Shown: positions 58,838 through 64,000 of the stretch, one piece after another | Position numbering within the stretch: the first letter of the stretch is position 1 | How the letters are laid out: each line of letters starts with the position of its first letter | NCBI RefSeq assembly: GCF_036850765.1 | Contig: NC_089491.1 | Location: 188,459,520 to 188,523,519, forward strand | Direction: 5' to 3' | Origin: Saccopteryx bilineata | Lineage: Eukaryota > Chordata > Mammalia > Chiroptera > Emballonuridae | Length of the DNA: 64,000 nucleotides | The notes under the pieces: model-generated | The model's input: only the letters and a program-made list of their open reading frames with translations | The model's database searches: none | Told to the model about the DNA's origin: nothing | Position numbers and translations under genes: made by a program

Positions 58838-59520
58838 ACTGGCGGCTCTGGCTGACAAAGCCTTCTTTCTCAGGCCTGAGATTTAAGGGGGCCAAGAGGA
58901 GGGACTTAATAGTTCTCAGGGCCTCTTGCTCTGCAGGCAGTGGCAGGGGCAACTTCCAGCCAGCCGACACAGGTTAAAAAGTACAGTCCCATGGAACAGA
59001 TCTCAAAGAACACTGAGGAAGCTGGGCGGGCTGGGCTGTAGATTTCCCAACAAGGGAGAAGCCTGTGGAGAGCAAACCCATGGAGCACTGTGGCAAATTT
59101 AACTAGAACCAGAAATCAGCTCACTCCCCTGCCTGCTTGAGCTGGTGGCTCTCGTTGACAAAGCTTTCATACACAGAGCTGTGCTTTGAATGAACCTGGA
59201 GGAGGGACTTGGCAGCTTTTAGGACCTCTTCCTCTGCAGGCAGTGACTGGGGCATCTTCCTGCCAGCTGATACAGGTTACAAAGTGCAAAAAGCCAGGGG
59301 AGAGTAGACCCGCAGAGTGCTGAGGCATACAGGACACGCCTGGAGGCTCATAGAAAGACACCTAGAGAACAACTGGCTCCCAGCCCTGCCTGATTATGCT
59401 GGCGGCGCTGGCTGGCAAAGCCTTACCTAAAACCCTGCTTTGAGTGAGGATAGAGGGTGGATTTGGCAGCTCCTAGAGCCTCTCACTCTCCAGGCAGTGG
59501 CTAGGGCAACTTCACAGCTG
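58838..59520 (+). repeat. Repeating modules in the L1 D 5' UTR
   Basis: The order 'ggctctggctgacaaagcct', 'gagggactta...', 'ctctgcaggcagtg', 'ggggcaacttcc' and 'gacacaggtta' starts at about 58838 and recurs at about 59140. A partial third unit follows from 59399 to 59520. The marker GGGACTT occurs at 58901 and 59204 (offset 303). The modules are diverged from one another. Confidence 0.8.
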
Positions 59521-60167
59521 GATTCCCAGGCTGCTGGTTCAGGAAGGAGAGATTTAGGAAGAGGCTCAGGGAAAACGGACTCTCCCATTGTCAGAGCCTG
59601 CAAACACTGACAAGCCCTGCCTACGGGACTGAGGCTTAGTTTATGCCATTGCCATAGCAACATATCAACTGCAAATCTCAGTCTAAGAGTACCACAGGGG
59701 CAGAACCTGGGGTACACAGCACCACCAGCCAAAAAGAGAGAAAAGAAAGGAAAAGGAATAAGATAACCTCTCAAAACCAGGAAAAATCTACAGTCTTTAT
59801 AACTTTGTCCATTATTTTCTTGTATTTACTATTTTTTTCTCTTCCACCTTGGTCATTTTATCCTCTTTTCATTTTATTCTTTTCTTTTTATTTTGAACTT
59901 TATTATCCATAGGTGTTACATTTTCCATTCTTTTTTTTTATGAGTGTTACATTCCAAAAATTGTACTACAATGAACATAATATGTGTGCTTTCCATTACT
60001 TAATGGTAACCACCCCTGAAAAAACCAACACAGAAGTACATAGCTTAAAAAAAAAGAAGTAACAGAGAAAAAAAGTATGGATTACAACCAAACAAAAACA
60101 AATGATAGAAAAATAAAAGAGAAGAACCAAACGAGATACAAAACTATCAGAAAGCAATATATAAAAT

Positions 60168-60970
60168 GGCAATAGGAAACCCTCAATGTCAATAATTACA
60201 CCAAACGTAAATGGATCAAACTCACCAATAAAAAGACACAGAGTAGCAAAATGGATTAAAAAAGAAAGTCCAACTGTATGCTGCCTATAAGAAACACATC
60301 TAAGCTACAAGGATAAAAACAAATTCAAAGTGAAAGGTTGGAAAACAATACTCCAAGCAAATACCCCAAAAAAGCAGGTGTAACAATACGCTATCTAACA
60401 ATGCTGACTACAAGATGGCTAGGTAATCAGAGACAAAAACGGTCATTTCATAATGATAAAGGGGACATTGAATCAAGAAGACATAACACTTCTTAATATA
60501 TACGCACCAAACTTTCCTATATGCCGACAATGAAACATCAGAAAATGAGCTCAAAAAAATAATCCCCTTCATGGTTGCAACAAAAAAATAAAATAAAATA
60601 GTTAGAAATAAACATAACAAAGAATGTAAAGGACCTATAATAATGAAAACTACAAAACATTGTTAAGGGAAATCGAAAAAGATACAATGAAATGGAAAAA
60701 TATTCCTTGTTCTTGGATAGGAAGAATAAATATAGTCAAAATGACTATATTACCCAAAGCAATATACAAATTTAATGCAATTCCCATAAAAATTCCAATG
60801 TCATTTTTTAAAGAAATGGAACAAAAAATCATGAGGTTTATATAGAACTATAAAAAACCCCGAATAGCCAGAGCAATCCTAAGGAAAAAGAACGAAGCTG
60901 GGGCCATTACAATACCTTTCTTCAAATTATATTATAGACCAACAATAATGAAAACAGCATGGTATTGGCA
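60168..60970 (+). pseudogene. L1 ORF2 remnant of copy D
   Basis: It starts ATGGCAATAGG at 60168 in the ORF2 position and reads as the endonuclease N-terminus with stops (for example the codon after CCTA near 60288). At about 60513 it jumps from the NIYAPN region to about residue 741. The last part (60530-60966) reads as the region just after the reverse transcriptase core, with a stop near 60843. E43 and D145, D205 regions are lost or interrupted, and the FADD box is absent. Confidence 0.9.
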
Positions 60971-61281
60971 CAAAGAAAACCAGATAGAAGGTGACAGAAG
61001 ACAATTTGACTTTGGGTGATGGGTATGCAACATAATCAAATGTCAAAATAACCTGGAGATGTTTTCTCTGAACCTATGTACCCTGATTGATCAATGTCAC
61101 TCCATTAAAATTTAAAAAAAAATTCAGGTTTCTGAATGTACCTCTCTCGCCCACCAAAGATCTCCTAGAGCCCATCTCTACCTCACAAAATACTGCTCAG
61201 CTTACAAGTCTTCTATCACCCTAATCAGACAGTAACCTTCCATCCCAACTCATGAATTCTGTTCTACTTTATATCATTTTT

Positions 61282-61479
61282 TTTTTTTTTTTAATTTTAT
61301 TTATTCATTTTAGAGAGGAGAGAGAGAGGTAGAGAGAGAGGAGAGAGAGAGACAGGGGGGAGGAGCTGGAAGCATCAACTCCCATATGTGCCTTGACCAG
61401 GCAAGCGCAGGGTTTCGAACCGGCGACCTCAGCATTTCCAGGTTGACGCTTTATCCACTGCGCCACCACAGGTCAGGCC
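61282..61479 (-). mobile_element. tRNA-derived SINE, short type, with 12-bp TSD
   Basis: A poly-T run, GA-rich tract, 'agcatcaactcccatatgtg', antisense B box 'gtttcgaaccggcgacc' and 'ttatccactgcgccaccac' are present. The TSD TATATCATTTTT occurs at 61270-61281 and 61480-61491. It is very similar to the copy at 53578-53776. Confidence 0.97.
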
Positions 61480-61491
61480 TATATCATTTTT

Positions 61492-62315
61492 AAGGATGTG
61501 GGCACATACATCCTGTATCATGGTTATTCATATAAATGTCAGCCTCCCTGTCCAACAATGCCTCAGCTATATCCCTACTTTCCCATTCTACTACTTCTTG
61601 CACAAAAAGAAGAAACAAGGGGAAAATAAACCTTATTTTTAGGGAATGGGCAAGTTTCTCCTTCCATATTGTTTGTCTTGTCATTTCTGGCCTTAGCTCA
61701 CCCAATACATGATGGTATTTAAAAAGAGAGGAAGCTGAGGAGAAATTGGAAAGGACAACTGCAAACGTCATCTTCATATTCTTTTCTGATACTTCCTGCT
61801 TCTGAGCACACTGTGGGGTAGCTGCTATACAGAATATACAACGAGATATGATCCTCTACATAAATAATTCTATCCCTGGGTAACATGATATATTTTAATT
61901 AATGATTAACTCACGAGATCCTAAGTTTTCCTCCTCTCCACTTCACACAAACACCCTCAAAAGTTTTAACTTTAAATTATACCTACTTATCCCCTAGGAA
62001 AATCAAGTCTATACCTAACTACTGATCAATTTGACAGCTGGATATACTTTAGTCTATGGTATGTTACCTTCAGTAAATTCTACAGTAATTGTTTTTCTCT
62101 AAGTTTCCATTACCTAAAGCACATATGGAAGATTTTTTTTCTTCTCTGAAAACTATAAAATGATTATGAACTACATTCTAAGTCAGACCTGCTCAAATAC
62201 TATGATTTCAAATTTAAATTTAAGTTTCAAGTTAGAGAATTACTTTTTTCCCTGATCAATTTCAATCTTAAAAAAGCTGTGGGTTACTAACTACTGTAGT
62301 TTTGATTTGATTTTT
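61492..62315. other. No gene seen; AT-rich unique sequence
   Basis: No recognised repeat or coding region. The single longer minus-strand frame near 61490-61777 has no domain and overlaps the SINE's TSD. Confidence 0.5.
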
Positions 62316-62330
62316 AAAATGTTTATTTTA

Positions 62331-62752
62331 AGATGACTGGGTAAAGAAGATGTGGCACATATACACTATGGAATATTACTCAGTCATAAGAAATGATGAC
62401 ATCGGATCACTTACAGCAAAATGGTGGGATCTTGATAACATTATACGAAGTGAAATAAGTAAATCAGAAAAAACCAGGAACTGCATTTATTCCATACGTA
62501 GGTGGGACATAAAAGTGAAACTAAGAGACATTGATAAGAGTGTGGTGGTTACAGGGGGAGGGAGGAGAAGGAGAGGGAAAGGGGGAGGGGGAGGGGCACA
62601 AAGAAAACTAGATAGAAGGTGACAGAGGACAATCTGACTCTGGGTGATGGGTATGCAACATAAATGAATGACAAGATAACCTGGAGTTGTTATCTTTGAA
62701 TATATGTATCCTGATTTAGTGATGTCGCCCCATTAAAAATAAAATTATTTAA
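62331..62752 (+). mobile_element. 5'-truncated L1 with 15-bp TSD
   Basis: The insert holds only the last ORF2 codons (the 'atgtggcacatatacacta' region), the 3' UTR with its G-rich tract (62556-62598) and an A-rich end. The TSD AAAATGTTTATTTTA occurs at 62316-62330 and 62753-62767. It is a classic truncated target-primed insertion. The ORF2 tail reads through to a changed C-terminus by a frameshift near 62487. Confidence 0.95.
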
Positions 62753-62767
62753 AAAATGTTTATTTTA

Positions 62768-62860
62768 TTGATTTGAGAGAGAGAGACAGAAACATCAATC
62801 CATTCCTATATGTGCCCTGATGGGGGAATCAAACTGGCAACCTCTGTTGGCCAAGGCAAA
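62768..62860 (-). mobile_element. SINE fragment, short type
   Basis: A GA-rich tract, then 'tatatgtgccctgatggggg' and 'aatcaaactggcaacctc' (degenerate antisense B box), match the body of the bat-type SINE. The preceding L1 inserted into or beside its A-rich tail. The rightmost tRNA head is missing. Confidence 0.65.
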
Positions 62861-64000
62861 CTAGTATAATTTCAAATTTTATTTGAAGCGCTACAAGGGC
62901 CTGCCTCATAGCCTCACATGGTGAACCACCAAGGAGCGCAGGGGGGTGTGAGGACAGTCCCCCACAGCACAGTGACGACAAAGCTTCCGTGCTCACCCGC
63001 GGACCTGAGCCACTAGTAGGGACTACAGAGACGCAGCAGGAACTCACCTGGTGAGCAGCCCAGAGCCAGCTTCTTCACCGGATGCCACTCCCCACCACTC
63101 AGAGCTCACACACTCACAGCCCTAGCTGATGACACCAGGGGGTGGAGGGGTAATGTGGGCTGGGCCTGAGGGGCCTCTCCAGGCAACTCCAGCCCTAAAT
63201 TCCTTCACTAATAGAAAGAAAAGGCTTTAACTCACACATGTGTCTTCACCCTGTGTGGCTTCTGTAAGAAGCAAATAGAGCCGAGCCAGGACCCAAGAGC
63301 CACTCTGATTTCCATTGGCTCAGCGAGAAAATGGACACTAACACATCTTTGGGTGCAAAGGACCTCCAAAAATAATCCACCTCCCTGTGTCTGCTCCACT
63401 TGCCAAACCTTGTGGAAAAGGTAGAAAGAGATGGAAGGGCCCCTGACATAAGAAGCCTTTGCCCAGTGGGGCAGCACTGAGGGCACAGAGCCCGAGCCCA
63501 GGCAGGGGATGGATTCTGCACAGACCTGCTGGACCCATGTCTCGGGTGTCCGGTGCCTCCCCTCCTGACACTCATCATCTGCCCCTCAGAAGTCATGAAT
63601 ACAGCACAGAAGTGTCACAGCCAAGCCAGGAAACACTAAAGACTTTACAATGAGTTACTTAAATAGCTCCCAAATATATCATTCCACAGTTACCATGGAC
63701 ACGGTTCCTACTGTTTACAGGCGCATGAGTATCTAAAAATATGAGTTGCACATTTACACATAGTTCCTTTTGATAATCATGTTTCAGATCTTGCGAGACC
63801 TTCTGTGTCAGGTGCAACCTCGAATTACAGGTATTCCTAAAATGAATACAATGGGAGGGTAGTGTCTGAGGAAAGAATCACATTCCAAGAAGAAAAAGAA
63901 ACCAACTGATACCATGTTAGCTGTTTCTATGTGCTAAACCAACATAGCTCTGTTCCTAGGATATCATTGAAGGACATTCTGGTCTTTTAAGAGCTTCATA
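62861..64000. other. No gene seen; unique sequence
   Basis: Mixed-composition sequence. 62890-63140 is GC-richer. Overlapping short frames on both strands have no recognisable domain, and no splice-consistent exon chain is visible. Confidence 0.5.

Larger units (their letters stand above)
58057..61122 (+). mobile_element. L1 copy D: 5' UTR plus internally deleted body
   Basis: It starts with the L1 leader (GAGGTGACATCAGAGAAATG), has a long 5' UTR to about 59960, then lacks all of ORF1. It rejoins in the ORF1-ORF2 spacer, runs through ORF2 codons 1 to about 118, jumps to about codon 741, continues to about codon 890, then jumps to the 3' UTR and ends at about 61122. The three deletions remove ORF1, the reverse transcriptase and the ORF2 C-terminus. 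It is an older, non-functional copy. No convincing TSD was found because both ends are A-rich. Confidence 0.9.

Noticed and set aside
59941..61122. Spliced-RNA (SpIRE-like) origin for copy D
   Set aside because: No GT-AG boundaries could be matched at the junctions using copies A and C as guides, and the third junction has microhomology instead. Kept only as a question in the findings.
1..64000. CRISPR array, operon, bacterial-type gene cluster or viral gene
   Set aside because: No regularly spaced direct repeats, no dense same-strand coding, no ribosome-binding-site pattern and no retroviral LTR, gag, pol or env block was seen. The window is typical repeat-rich mammalian DNA.

Overview
This is non-coding mammalian genomic DNA packed with interspersed repeats. 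I find no host gene with an exon structure. The repeat content points to a bat: tRNA-derived SINEs with A/B boxes of the kind found in bat genomes (a short type and a long type with a cloverleaf-like head and a 3' tRNA-unrelated body), recent full-length LINE-1 (L1) copies, and a hAT-type miniature element. The two SINE types remind me more of rhinolophoid-type SINEs than of vespertilionid Ves, but I could not verify this, so the family assignment is inference.

Layout. 1-3.7 kb: ancient MER5A/L2 fragments and a decayed protein-coding copy at 1.38-2.6 kb (one reading frame broken only by three stops). 3.76-4.08 kb: a hAT-type MITE with terminal repeats and an 8-bp target-site duplication (TSD). 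4.2-6.15 kb: an old antisense L1 split by three nested SINEs. 6.37-9.33 kb: an antisense HAL1 ('half-L1': ORF1 directly joined to the 3' UTR) with two local tandem duplications. 10.4-13.5 kb: L2 and another old antisense L1. 14.95-22.96 kb: L1 copy A, full length, sense, flanked by a 12-bp TSD but with broken ORFs and a SINE in ORF1. 23-32 kb: mostly unique or ancient repeat sequence. 32.02-39.80 kb: L1 copy B, full length, antisense, 13-bp TSD, ORF2 open, ORF1 with one nonsense codon. 42.76-50.56 kb: L1 copy C, full length, sense, 12-bp TSD, poly-A tail, both ORFs open. 50.6-58 kb: unique DNA with MIR, Charlie and SINE insertions. 58.06-61.12 kb: L1 copy D, internally deleted. 62.33-62.75 kb: a 5'-truncated L1 with a 15-bp TSD.

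The functional centre is copy C. It carries a 2.37-kb 5' UTR, a 331-aa ORF1p (coiled coil, RRM, C-terminal domain), a 325-nt spacer and a 1275-aa ORF2p. The endonuclease, reverse transcriptase and CCHC residues of ORF2p all sit at the same residue numbers as I recall for human ORF2p. It is therefore a plausible retrotransposition-competent source element, and the likely kind of machinery that moved the SINEs. Copies B and C are divergently oriented and nearly identical, so together they form a giant inverted repeat with a roughly 3-kb spacer. The four copies with a 5' UTR show that this UTR changed by tandem duplication of modules and by gain of a CpG-rich block.
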